Part shown: positions 29,161 through 37,573 of the stretch, piece after piece
Layout of the letters: each line of letters begins with the position of its first letter
Numbering within the stretch: position 1 is the stretch's first letter
Assembly: GCF_029309835.1 (NCBI RefSeq)
Contig: NZ_JARJHL010000017.1
Span: 124,001-188,000, forward strand
Reading direction: 5' to 3'
Length of the DNA stretch: 64,000 nucleotides
Origin: Paracoccus sp. DMF-8
GTDB lineage: Bacteria; Pseudomonadota; Alphaproteobacteria; Rhodobacterales; Rhodobacteraceae
The notes under the pieces: generated by a model
The model's input: only the letters and a program-made list of their open reading frames with translations
What the model was told of the DNA's origin: nothing
The model's database searches: none
Position numbers and translations under genes: made by a program

Positions 29161-30009
29161 ATGCAGGGCACGGGAAACGCGGATGGGGGGAAAACGGTCC
29201 TGATCACGGGCTGCTCGTCCGGCATTGGCCATGATGCCGCGCATTATCTGGCGGGGCGCGGCTGGCGCGTGCTGGCAACCTGCCGCCAGCAACCCGATGT
29301 CGAACGCCTGCGGGCCGAGGGGCTGGACAGCTTTCGCCTTGATCTGGCGGACAGATCCAGCGTGACCGAGGCCGTGGCCCATGCCCTGACGCTTGGTCCC
29401 GTCCATGCGGTCGTCAATAACGGCGCCTTTGCCATTCCCGGCGCGGCCGAGGATCTGCCGCGCGGCGCATTGCGCGAGATATTTGAAACCAACCTGTTCG
29501 GCACCCATGACCTGACCCGCCAGTTGATCCCGCATTTCCGTGAAATGGGTCAGGGGCGGATCGTCAACATCAGTTCGGTTCTGGGGCTGGTCGGCATTCC
29601 GTGGCGCGGCGCCTATGTCGCGACGAAATTCGCGCTGGAGGGGCTGACCGACGTGCTGCGCGTCGAAATGGCCGACACGCCGATCAAGGTCACCCTGATC
29701 GAACCCGGCCCCATCGGCACCATGATCCGCCTGAAATCCATCCCGCATTTCGAGCGCTGGATCGACTGGAAAAACAGCCCCCGCATCGACCAATATCAGG
29801 CGACCCTGCTGAAACGCCTGTATCAACCCGAGGCGAAAAAGGACAAATGGGAACTGCCCCCGCGCGCGGTCAGCGAAAAAATCGCCCATGCGCTGGAAAG
29901 CCCGCGCCCCGATCCGCGCTATTATGTCACCCGACCGACCCGAATCGCGAGAATCGGCCGCCGTCTTCTTTCAACGCGCGCGCTGGACTGGTTCGCGCAA
30001 CGCAGTTAG
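29161..30009 (+). CDS. Short-chain dehydrogenase/reductase
   Basis: 282 residues, classical SDR: TGCSSGIG cofactor loop near residue 17, NNGAF, catalytic Ser in VNISSVLGLVG and YVATK (Tyr-x3-Lys). The C-terminal ~70 residues (SPRIDQYQATLLKRLYQPEAKKDKWE...) are longer than usual and basic, as in SDRs acting on lipid or steroid-like substrates. Substrate unknown. Divergent from parC. Confidence 0.88.
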   Translation: MQGTGNADGGKTVLITGCSSGIGHDAAHYLAGRGWRVLATCRQQPDVERLRAEGLDSFRLDLADRSSVTEAVAHALTLGPVHAVVNNGAFAIPGAAEDLPRGALREIFETNLFGTHDLTRQLIPHFREMGQGRIVNISSVLGLVGIPWRGAYVATKFALEGLTDVLRVEMADTPIKVTLIEPGPIGTMIRLKSIPHFERWIDWKNSPRIDQYQATLLKRLYQPEAKKDKWELPPRAVSEKIAHALESPRPDPRYYVTRPTRIARIGRRLLSTRALDWFAQRS

Positions 30010-30018
30010 GCATGTCAG

Positions 30019-30219
30019 ATGCATGACAAGACGCTTTTCATCCTCGCCGCCGTCCTTTGCCTGATCGTCACGGTCATCCTTGCGGTGGGCATCGGCGGCT
30101 TTGCCAAGGGTGGCGAATTCAACCGACGCCACGGAAATCGCATGATGCGCTGGCGTCTGATCGCCCAATTCGTCACCATCGTCGTCATTCTGGGCTATCT
30201 CTGGATAAGGAGCCGCTGA
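30019..30219 (+). CDS. Twin-transmembrane HIG1-domain protein
   Basis: 66 residues with two hydrophobic helices flanking GIGGFAKGGEFNRRHGNRMMRWRLIAQF, the HIG1 N-terminal motif. Homologues associate with respiratory oxidases/supercomplexes in mitochondria and alphaproteobacteria. Its TGA overlaps the next ATG. Confidence 0.85.
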   Translation: MHDKTLFILAAVLCLIVTVILAVGIGGFAKGGEFNRRHGNRMMRWRLIAQFVTIVVILGYLWIRSR

Positions 30220-30791
30220 TGGTCGTCCTGAACAAGATCTATACCCGCACCGGCGACAAGGGCGAAACCGCCCTGTCGAACGGCGAACGTGTCGCCAAAC
30301 ACTCGGCGCGCGTCGATGCCTATGGCACGGTCGATGAACTGAACGCGACGCTTGGTCTGGCGCGGCTGCATGCCGAAGGCCCGATTGCCGACCGTATCGC
30401 GGTGATCCAGAACGATCTTTTCGATCTGGGCGCCGATCTGTCCCGACCCCGCATGGAAGAAGACAGCGAGGCCCCCTACCCCGTTCTGCGCATCATCGAC
30501 GCGCAGGTCGAACGGCTGGAATCGGAAATCGACCAGATGAACGCGGCCCTGACGCCGCTGCGCAGCTTCATCCTGCCGGGCGGCTCGGTCCTGTCGGCGC
30601 ATCTGCACCTGTGCCGCACCGTCGCACGACGCGCCGAACGTGCCGCGACGGCCCTGGCCGCGACCGAAGGCGCCAATCCGGCCGCCGTCAAATATCTCAA
30701 CCGCCTGTCCGACTGGATGTTTGTCGCGGGACGGGTCGCCAACAATCAGGGCAAGGACGATATTCTCTGGGTTCCAGGGGCCAGCCGATAG
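30219..30791 (+). CDS. Cob(I)alamin adenosyltransferase, PduO/MMAB type
   Basis: 190 residues. Motifs: KIYTRTGDKGETALSNG, VDAYGTVDELNA, FILPGGS and CRTVARRAER, NRLSDWMFVAGR. Makes adenosylcobalamin from cob(I)alamin and ATP, for example for methylmalonyl-CoA mutase. Start overlaps the HIG1 stop (TGATG). Intact. Confidence 0.94.
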   Translation: MVVLNKIYTRTGDKGETALSNGERVAKHSARVDAYGTVDELNATLGLARLHAEGPIADRIAVIQNDLFDLGADLSRPRMEEDSEAPYPVLRIIDAQVERLESEIDQMNAALTPLRSFILPGGSVLSAHLHLCRTVARRAERAATALAATEGANPAAVKYLNRLSDWMFVAGRVANNQGKDDILWVPGASR

Positions 30792-30913
30792 GCGCAGACA
30801 TGACGATAGGCCAATAGCGACCTCGACTGTTCGCTTTTGCCCTGTGCAAGCCCAGATCGGCCAGCTAACAAATTCCACCAACAGATGACGCAATAGAATA
30901 GGAGGTTGAACCG

Positions 30914-31671
30914 ATGAAGGTTCTTGTCCCGGTGAAACGGGTGATCGACTACAACGTGAAGGCGCGTGTGAAGGCTGACGGTTCGGGTGTCGATCTTGCG
31001 AACGTCAAGATGTCGATGAACCCTTTCGACGAGATTGCCGTGGAAGAGGCGATCCGGCTGAAGGAAGCCGGCAAGGCCGATGAGGTCGTCGTGGTCTCGA
31101 TCGGCGTCAAACAGGCGGCCGAGACCCTGCGCACGGCGCTGGCCATGGGCGCGGACCGGGCCATTCTGGTCACTGCCACCGATGACGTGCAAACCGATAT
31201 CGAACCGCTCGCTGTCGCAAAGATCCTGCAGGCCGTGGTCGATCAGGAACAGCCCCGGCTGGTCATCGCGGGCAAGCAGGCCATCGACAATGACATGAAC
31301 GCGACCGGCCAGATGCTGGCGGCGCTGCTCGGTTGGGGTCAGGCGACCTTTGCATCCAAACTGGACATCGACGGCGACAAGGCGAAAGTCACCCGCGAGG
31401 TCGACGGCGGCCTGCAAACCATCGAGGTGGCGCTGCCCGCCATCGTCACCGCCGACCTGCGCCTGAACGAACCGCGCTATGCCAGCCTGCCCAACATCAT
31501 GAAGGCAAAGAAAAACCGCTGGACGAAAAGACCGCGGCGGATTTCGGCATCGACGTTTCGCCGCGCCTGACGGTGGTCTCGACCCGCGAACCGGCGGGCC
31601 GCAGCGCGGGGATCAAGGTGGGTTCGGTGGACGAACTGGTCGGCAAACTGAAAGAAGCGGGGGTGATCTGA
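30914..31671 (+). pseudogene. etfB: Electron transfer flavoprotein beta subunit, one frameshift
   Basis: Binds AMP and, with EtfA, passes electrons from acyl-CoA dehydrogenases to ETF:quinone oxidoreductase. [16 protein letters not shown] start with [25 protein letters not shown] and [23 protein letters not shown] are diagnostic. One A is missing in the run near 31510-31516, splitting NIMKAKK from [14 protein letters not shown]; the rest to KEAGVI is intact. Stop overlaps etfA start. Confidence 0.9.
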
Positions 31672-32598
31672 TGGCTGTTCTGCTGCTTGGAGAAGTGACG
31701 AATGGCGAGCTGAACCGCGATGCCACCGCCAAGGCGGTCGGCGCGGTCGGCGCCTTGGGCGATGTGACCGTGCTCTGTGCGGGGGCCTCGGCCAGGGCTG
31801 CGGCGGCGGAAGCGGCCAAGATCGCCGGTGTCGCAAAAGTTCTGGTCGCCGAGGATGCGATCTACGGCCATCGCCTGGCTGAACCGACCGCCGCGCTGAT
31901 CGTGGCGCTGGCGCCGGGCTACAGCCATATCGCGGCGCCGGCGACGACGGATGCGAAAAACATCCTGCCCCGCGTCGCCGCGCTCTTGGATGCGATGGTG
32001 ATCTCGGACGTCTCGGCGGTGATCGACGCGGATACGTTCGAACGCCCGATCTATGCCGGAAACGCGATCCAGACGGTGAAATCGGCGGATGCGACCAAGG
32101 TCTTCACGATCCGCACCGCCAGCTTCGACGCGGCGGGCGACGGCGGCGCGGCGGCGGTCGAGACCCGCCGCGACCATCGCCGATCCGGGGCTGTCGAACT
32201 GGGTCGCCGACGAGGTCGCGGTCAGCGACCGCCCGGAACTGACCTCGGCGAAACGCGTGGTTTCCGGCGGTCGCGGGGTGGGGTCGAAAGACAGCTTCGC
32301 GGTGATCGAGGCGCTGGCCGACAAGCTCGGCGCGGCGGTGGGCGCGTCGCGGGCTGCGGTCGATTCGGGCTATGCGCCGAACGACTGGCAGGTCGGCCAG
32401 ACCGGCAAGGTCGTAGCGCCGGACCTCTATGTCGCGGTCGGGATTTCCGGTGCGATTCAACACCTTGCCGGGATGAAGGACAGCAAGGTCATCGTCGCGA
32501 TCAACAAGGACGAAGAAGCCCCGATCTTCCAGATCGCGGATTACGGCCTGGTCGGCGACCTCTTCACCACCGTCCCCGAACTGACCGAAAAACTCTGA
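31671..32598 (+). pseudogene. etfA: Electron transfer flavoprotein alpha subunit, one frameshift
   Basis: FAD-binding ETF subunit, about 309 residues. MAVLLLGEVTNGELN and the FAD motifs [32 protein letters not shown] and [21 protein letters not shown] are present. One extra C near 32163-32166 (GAGACCCGCC) separates AAVET from [10 protein letters not shown]. Followed by a split intergenic repeat and the Mu-like remnant. Confidence 0.9.
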
Positions 32599-32615
32599 CC
32601 CCACCCCCGGGGAAC

Positions 32616-32648
32616 TTTCTTCATCACAGAAATACCCCGGGGGACCCC
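32616..32648. repeat. Left half of an intergenic repeat split by insertion
   Basis: Contains TTTCTTCATCAC-A-GAAATACCCCGGGGGAC, matching in inverse the copy at 38524-38556. Its partner half (ACCCC-ATCG-AGGGG... GGGGGC-AGA-GCCCCC) resumes at 37392. The last five bases (32644-32648, ACCCC) are the left target duplication of the inserted element. Confidence 0.75.
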
Positions 32649-32654
32649 TGACGG

Positions 32655-32735
32655 GTGTCAAAAGGTTTGAGACTCGGCGATTTTTCGGGCGTGTGAAATC
32701 AATAGGTTACAGAGGCGAGTGCCAAAAGGCTTGAG
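32655..32735 (+). repeat. Left-end transposase-site-like repeats of the Mu-like element
   Basis: Two copies of a 17-base motif: GTGTCAAAAGGTTTGAG (32655-32671) and GTGCCAAAAGGCTTGAG (32719-32735), differing at two or three positions. Analogous to MuA-binding subsites in Mu-type ends (inference). Confidence 0.65.
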
Positions 32736-32836
32736 CCTTTCGGCACGAAAGTCGCCATTTTTGCGGAATTTTCGGAATTCTGGCAACAAAAAATCAATGG
32801 GTTATCGGATAAGGTGCGCGTGGTTTTGCGCACACC

Positions 32837-32959
32837 TCAAGACGAAAGGATTCTTGAGGCTTTATCCTGCGTGATTTCGACCAGCCGTTCCGTGCGGCTT
32901 TGCTTCCAAAGCTCTAGGTCTTCTCTGGTCACACCGCGCTCAAGGTAAGCGATGGGGTG
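32837..32959 (-). pseudogene. 3' fragment of an unidentified phage gene, truncated by the IS
   Basis: About 40 codons open on the minus strand up to the IS boundary: PIAYLERGVTREDLELW...QSRTERLVEITQDKASR then stop. Charged helical content, coding-like. It is transcribed towards the left end, the place and direction of the repressor in Mu-type phages, but the fragment is too short to identify. An 8-bp inverted repeat CCTCAAGA / TCTTGAGG (32835-32859) covers its end. Confidence 0.45.
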
Positions 32960-34013
32960 GGCGTTGTTGCAGCAGTCAGGGTGTTAGCGCAGGTGCCCCT
33001 TTCCCCGTTTGCTTCATGCCACGCGTTCGATCTCGGCGGAGCCGAGGGCATTGGATCGGTTCATCAGAGCGACGCGGATATGGATCTCGGCGGTCTGGCG
33101 GTCCGGGGCTCTGGATGCGATGCGTTCACCGAATGCCTTGAGACACCGCATCCTGGCTTCGATCCTGATTCGGGCGTGATAAACCGACCAGCGCCTCCAT
33201 ATGGCCCTGCCCGGGCGTTGGGTTGCCCGGAGGATCTCGTTGCGGGCTTTTGCGGCAGGGCAGTCCTGCCGCCATCGTCGTCCGTTCTTGCATATGGGTA
33301 TGACCGCCGTGCCACCGCGCTCGAGGATCGCAGTGTGGCAGCGTCTTGTGTCGAAGGCGCCGTCGCCGGTCACGGTGCCAATCTGCTCATCAGGTGGGAT
33401 CTGATCGAGCAGGTGAGGCAGAATGGGGCTATCGCCCTTGTCGCTGGAGGTGAACTCCACCGCCCGGATGTCACCGGTGACAGTGCCCATCGCCAGATGG
33501 ACCTTGCGATACTGGCGTCGGCGGCGGGTGCCATGCTTGCGCGCCAGCCATTCCCCATCGCCGAGGAACCTGATCCCTGTGCTGTCCACCAGCAGGTTCA
33601 GCGGCCCCGGTGCACGGCGGCTCGATATCTGCACTTCGATGCTCCTCTGCCTGCGGCTCAGGGTCGAAAAATCCGGAACCGGCCAGTCGAGCCCGGCCAT
33701 CGACAGGATGCTCGCCACCATCCCAGCTGTTTGCCGAAGCGGAAGCCCGAACAGGACCTTCACCATCAGGCAGAACTGGATCGCGGCATCAGAGAACACC
33801 GGCGGCCGACCATTACGACCAGCCCTGGGCGCCAGCCACACCATGTCCTTGTCCAGCCAGATCAGCAACGACCCCCGACGCCTCAAGGCATCCTTGTAGG
33901 ATGTCCAGTTCGTCCTGCGGTAGCGGCTGCGCTCAGGCTTACTCATCCCAGGGGCGTAGCCCACTGGATTCACGATGGGAACCCCTCAGGGAAGAGAGTT
34001 CTGCAACAACGCC
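32960..34013 (-). mobile_element. IS5-family insertion sequence (IS903-like group), 1054 bp
   Basis: Terminal inverted repeats GGCGTTGTTGCAG at 32960-32972 and its complement at 34001-34013, enclosing one transposase gene on the minus strand. Length fits the IS903-type group (about 1.05 kb). The nine bases outside each end (GATGGGGTG and TCGTCAATT) do not match, so no target duplication remains, suggesting an adjacent deletion. Confidence 0.85.
33014..33946 (-). CDS. IS5-family transposase
   Basis: About 310 residues from MSKPERSRYRRTNWTSYKDALR. DDE-type transposase: LLVDSTGIRFLGDGEW (first Asp), GTVTGDGAFDTRRCHTAI (second Asp) and the later RIRIEARMRCLKAFGERIASR with the Glu/YREK-like region (R-x6-E-x6). 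Appears intact. An alternative start lies nine codons upstream. Confidence 0.9.
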   Translation of the reverse strand: MSKPERSRYRRTNWTSYKDALRRRGSLLIWLDKDMVWLAPRAGRNGRPPVFSDAAIQFCLMVKVLFGLPLRQTAGMVASILSMAGLDWPVPDFSTLSRRQRSIEVQISSRRAPGPLNLLVDSTGIRFLGDGEWLARKHGTRRRRQYRKVHLAMGTVTGDIRAVEFTSSDKGDSPILPHLLDQIPPDEQIGTVTGDGAFDTRRCHTAILERGGTAVIPICKNGRRWRQDCPAAKARNEILRATQRPGRAIWRRWSVYHARIRIEARMRCLKAFGERIASRAPDRQTAEIHIRVALMNRSNALGSAEIERVA

Positions 34014-34903
34014 TCGTCAATTCCGAAACCCTCGCCCTTGCTTTCAAGGGATTCAAGACCGTCTATTCCGAAGCCTGGCTTGATGCCCCGTCGCATGGCG
34101 AGAAAATCGCCATGACGATTCCCAGTGCCAGCCGGGATGAAACCTATGGCTGGCTCGGCATGTTCCCGCAATTGCGCGAATGGATCGGGCAGCGGCAGGT
34201 GAACAGCCTCAAGGCGCACGGCTTCACCATCACCAACCGCAAATTCGAAAGCACCGTTTCCGTCAAGCGCGATGATGTTTCGGATGATCGGTTGGGCGTG
34301 TTCAAACCGTTTGTTTCCGAAATGGGTGTTTCGGCCAAACGGCACCCCGACGAGTTGATTTTTGGTCTGCTGAAAGCCGGATTCGATACCCCGTGTTTCG
34401 ACGGCACCAGCTTCTTTTCGGGTAATCACCCTGTCGAAATCGACGGGAAGCGGCAGGCGACCAGCAATTTTCAGGCTGGCACTGACCCGGCATGGTTCCT
34501 GCTGGATACCAGCCGCGCCGTTCGCCCGATTATCTTTCAGAAGCGCGAGGATTATGAGTTCCAGTCGCTTGACGACTCGAATTCGCCCCATGTGTTTTTG
34601 AACGACGAATATCTCTATGGCGTTCGGGCGCGTGTGAATGCCGGGTTCGGTCTGTGGCAACCTGGCTTTGGCGCGAAAGCTCCGCTCAACGAAGAGAACT
34701 ATGCTGCCGCGCGGGCGGCAATGATGGGCTTCAAGAGCGATGGCGGGCGCTTGCTGGGCGTCAGCCCCAGCGTCCTGATCGTTCCGCCCCAGCTGGAAAG
34801 CGCGAGGCTGCACCTGCTGAACACCGAAATCAAGGATGGCGGCGGGTCCAACCCGTGGAAGGGCACGGCCGAGCTGATCGTTACGCCCTATGTCGCCGCA
34901 TGA
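34014..34903 (+). pseudogene. Mu gpT-like major head protein, 5' end removed by the IS
   Basis: About 296 codons from the IS boundary to the TGA, lacking only the first few residues and the start codon. Strong Mu gpT pattern: TVYSEAWLDAPSHGEKIAM, YGWLGMFPQLREWIGQR, PDELIFGLLKAGFDTPCFDG, SFFSGNHPV, VFLNDEYLYGVRARVNAGFG, LLGVSPSVLIVPPQLE and NPWKGTAELIVTPYVAA. In Mu this protein forms the capsid shell. Internally intact. Confidence 0.88.
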
Positions 34904-34921
34904 TCCGGGAAAGGAAAGACC

Positions 34922-35356
34922 ATGGTTGCCTTGACTTCTGATCGAAATGCCCCGGAACGTGTGGGCGATCTGCGGGCCGGCCTTGTCGCCGCGAATGTTC
35001 GCATCTTCGCCGGGGCGCTGTTGATGCGCACTGCCGACGGCTATCTTACGCCGGGCGCCACCGCGACCGGGGCGATTGGTGCCGGTCGCGCCAACATTGC
35101 CGCCGACAATCGCGGCGGCGCGGCCAGTGCCATCGGTGTGGACTGGCGCAAGGGGGACTTCCGCTTTGAAAACTCCGCCGCGACCGATCTCATCACCATC
35201 GCCAATATCGGCAAGCTCTGCTTCATCGTCGATGATTGCACCGTTGCCAAAACTGATGACAGTGCCAGCCGCGCGTCCGCTGGTGTGGTCGAGGATGTCG
35301 ATGGCATTGGCGTCTGGGTTCGCATGGATGAAGCTCTGACGAGGGCGCTGGCATGA
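34922..35356 (+). CDS. DUF2190-like phage head-decoration protein
   Basis: 144 residues with RBS AGGAAAG. MVALTSDRNAPERVGDL, then a beta-rich Gly/Ala region with GALLMRTADGYLTPGATATGAIGAGRA and GVWVRMDEALTRALA. Similar in size and position (next to the head protein) to DUF2190/capsid-cement proteins of Mu-like phages. Its stop overlaps the gpI ATG by four bases. Confidence 0.65.
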   Translation: MVALTSDRNAPERVGDLRAGLVAANVRIFAGALLMRTADGYLTPGATATGAIGAGRANIAADNRGGAASAIGVDWRKGDFRFENSAATDLITIANIGKLCFIVDDCTVAKTDDSASRASAGVVEDVDGIGVWVRMDEALTRALA

Positions 35357-36365
35357 GCGATCGCATCGACTTCGCCACTGATCTGGCGCTGACCGCCGAA
35401 GGTCAGGCTCCCGAATGGGTGCATCTCCTGCCACTCGGGCGCTTCGTGGCGCGCGACGGGCGGGTGTTCGACAATTCGGACCCCGATGGGCTTTCGGCGC
35501 ACGGTCGCTCGATCTGCCGATTGACTATGAGCATCAGAACGACCGGCCCGAGGCCCGGCTGAATGGCCCGGTTCCGGCGGCTGGCTGGATCAAGGAGCTG
35601 ATGCGCCAGGCGAACGGTATCTGGGGCCGGGTCGAATGGACCGCCCGCGCCCGCGACATGATTGCGAACCGGGAATATCGCTATCTCAGCCCGGCGATCA
35701 GATACCTCATGGCCGGAGGCAAGGTGACGATGATCAAGGGCGCGGGCCTGGTGCATTCGCCTGCGCTGCATCTGACTGCGCTGGCCGAGGAAGGTGAGGG
35801 CGACAAGCCGACGATTGCCGCCCAGGTCGTGGCCGAGGCGCTGGGGCTGTCGCCCGATGCCAGCGAGGCCGATATTCTCGACCTGCTGCGCGGCAGAGCG
35901 AGGCCGGGTGACGGGGCGACAGGCGCGGTCGCGCAGCTGGCCGAACTCGACCACATTGCGCGCGAGTTCGGCCAGCGTGACCGTCCCGCGCGCCATGCGG
36001 CGGGCAAACCGGACCCGGCCCGCTTCGTCCCGGCCGAGCCCCTGCAAGCGGTCCTGACCGAACGCAACGAGGCGCAGGCCGTCTTGCGTGAACAGAATGT
36101 CAGGGCGCGGGTCGATGATGCTTTCGCGCGGGGCTGGCTCTCGCCCGCCATGCGGGGCTGGGCCAGGGCGCTCTGCATGTCCGAACCCGACAGTTTCGAT
36201 CTGTTCATCGAAAAGGCGATCCCGCCATTCGCGCATCTGTTCAGGCCTGCGACCACATCGGCCGCCCCGCCGGACCTTGCGCGCGGCAACCACGCGGGCG
36301 GCGCGGCCGAGGAAATCGCGATCTGCGCGCAACTCGGCCTGAAACCCCGCGCGCTTCGGGACTGA
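35353..36365 (+). pseudogene. Mu gpI-like phage protease/scaffold protein, one frameshift
   Basis: About 337 residues when repaired. N-terminus MSDRIDFATDLALTAEGQAP, WVHLLPLGRFVARDGR; then a one-base deletion near 35500-35515; then SLDLPIDYEHQNDRPEARLNGPVPAAGWIKEL, GIWGRVEWTARARDMI and EYRYLSPAIRYL, typical of Mu protein I (head maturation protease, peptidase U35-like). The C-terminal half is a helical scaffold-like region. Confidence 0.82.
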
Positions 36366-36475
36366 CCGGATCGGGCCGTGCCTTCGGCGGTGTGCCTGAT
36401 GCGCCGTCGAAACCCTGCGCGCCGGCCGTCCGGGGAGCCGCGACCGGCGCGCAGACCCACCACAAAAGAACGGAC

Positions 36476-36714
36476 ATGACGCGAAACGCCGGTTCAACGC
36501 CCTGATGAAACCCTGTTGCAGCATGTGGCGGCGCATCGTCCCGGCCGACCCGGAAAGATCGCGCTCGACCCGGAATTGCGCGCCTTCGTCGAGGCACGGC
36601 TTGCGCGTATGGCATTCGCCGGGATCGAGATCGAGGTGGCCGCGCATTTCCCGCCCGACCGCCCTCAGCGCAATTCATCGCTGGTGGCAGCGAATGCAGC
36701 GGGGCGAAACGTGA
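36476..36714 (+). pseudogene. Small helix-turn-helix-like phage gene, two frameshifts
   Basis: Repaired product about 79 residues: QHVAAHRPGRPGKIALDPELRAFVEARLARM, then AGIEIEVAAHFPPDR and SAIHRWWQRMQRGET. The end resembles a helix-turn-helix with a final Trp-rich recognition helix. One base is missing after the ATG (36476) and one C is extra near 36661. Its TGA overlaps the GTG of the next gene. Between 36366 and 36475 no other gene is seen. Confidence 0.5.
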
Positions 36715-37110
36715 GCCAACACAACCGCCCGCCTGCACCGCGCCCAACCGCGCAGGTCGCGCCTTTCGTCCAGGTCCTCGGGCGTGGGGGCGCGATTCGC
36801 CTCATCCTCGCCTTCGGTGGTGCCGAGCTTTCCATCGGCAAGAACCCTCGCGACACAAACGAGCCGGTCGCAGATGTTCGGGCGCAGATCCGTCGAGGCG
36901 CTGGCAAACCTCGCCACATTGCCCCGCCGCATTCCCCTGGCAAAGCCATGGCGCGCCGCCAATTGCCACCCGCAGGACCTGCCCATCGCCCAAATCGCCC
37001 GCAAACTGCGGGTGTCGGGTGTGGCGGTCCGCACCTACCTGCGCCGCGAGGCCGAGAACCGCGAAAGGCTGCGGACCGACGCGGAACGCCGCGCCAGAAA
37101 GAGGACGTGA
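36711..37110 (+). pseudogene. Mor-like transcription activator, frameshifted
   Basis: Repaired product about 133 residues from the GTG at 36711. N-terminal LILAFGGAELSIGKNP, then (after a shift near 36870-36890) VEALANLATLPRRIPLAKPWRAA and a C-terminal HTH PIAQIARKLRVSGVAVRTYLRREAENR. The paired GG...I-K / IP...K segments followed by an HTH resemble the Mu Mor/C activators of middle and late genes. Assignment is tentative because the frame is broken at least twice. Confidence 0.5.
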
Positions 37111-37184
37111 ATCATGATTGAAGTCGAGTTCAACGACGCTTCCCGTTGTTGACTTTGCGCGTCATCAGGCTGCATCCTTCAGGT

Positions 37185-37268
37185 CGGAAGCCGTGTAACC
37201 CCGATGGGCAAGGGGATGCGCCGCGCAAGCGGCGGATTGATGTTGGTTCGAGTCCAACCCGGCTTCCG
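37185..37268 (+). ncRNA. tRNA-like structure without a normal anticodon loop
   Basis: A 9-bp closing stem CGGAAGCCG / CGGCTTCCG encloses three hairpins in tRNA order: CCCC-GATGGGCAA-GGGG (D-like, GGG in loop), CGCCGC-GCAA-GCGGCG (centre), and GTTGG-TTCGAGT-CCAAC, a canonical T arm. The linker before the D-like arm is too long, two Cs separate T arm and acceptor, and the centre loop is a GCAA tetraloop. If one T were missing from a 7-base loop, the arm would read C-T-GCA-A-G (Cys anticodon). So it is either a tRNA-like RNA or a decayed/misread tRNA. It lies 125 bases from the prophage right end. Confidence 0.5.
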
Positions 37269-37350
37269 CATCCACCAGCCAATCAGCCCATGGCACCGGC
37301 AATCATCTGTAATCGGCTATTCCCATTTGTTCCCACGAAAAACAGGCGCA

Positions 37351-37385
37351 GACCTTTTGACACCGTAGCTCAAAGGTTTTGACAC
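37351..37385 (-). repeat. Right-end transposase-site-like repeats of the Mu-like element
   Basis: Read on the minus strand: GTGTCAAAACCTTTGAG (37385-37369) starting seven bases in from the element end, and GTGTCAAAAGGTC (37363-37351). They mirror the left-end pair. Confidence 0.65.
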
Positions 37386-37391
37386 ATTACA

Positions 37392-37431
37392 ACCCCATCG
37401 AGGGGTCGCAGGGGCGGGGGGCAGAGCCCCC
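37392..37431. repeat. Right half of the split intergenic repeat
   Basis: ACCCC target duplication (37392-37396) followed by the hairpin CCCC-ATCGA-GGGG and GGGGGC-AGA-GCCCCC (37417-37431). Joining this to the sequence before 32649 (one ACCCC) restores a repeat like that at 38474-38556. Confidence 0.75.
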
Positions 37432-37573
37432 ATAACCGCGCATTGTCATGGTTTTGTTATTCATCATCAAAGAGTTGACACAATAAAGCCAACAACCCGC
37501 ACCAAACGAATTCCCATTGAAGAGCACCCCCTCTTGTGCCTATCGTCCCCGCGACCGACGAAAGGATGAGACG

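Larger units (their letters stand above)
32649..37391 (+). mobile_element. Mu-like transposable prophage remnant, 4.7 kb, with both ends
   Basis: Begins TGACGG and ends (read inward from the right) TGTAAT; both ends then carry GTGTCAAAA at position 7. Flanked by a perfect 5-bp direct repeat ACCCC (32644-32648 and 37392-37396), the duplication size of Mu-family transposition. Cargo: a gene fragment, an IS5-type element, truncated gpT, a DUF2190-like gene, gpI, an HTH gene, a Mor-like gene and a tRNA-like structure. No transposase A/B or repressor is intact, so it is non-autonomous. It sits between etfA and hbd. Confidence 0.85.

Noticed and set aside
32957..34013. Plus-strand frame fused in front of gpT
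   Set aside because: This part is antisense to the IS transposase; only the portion after the IS boundary is phage coding sequence.
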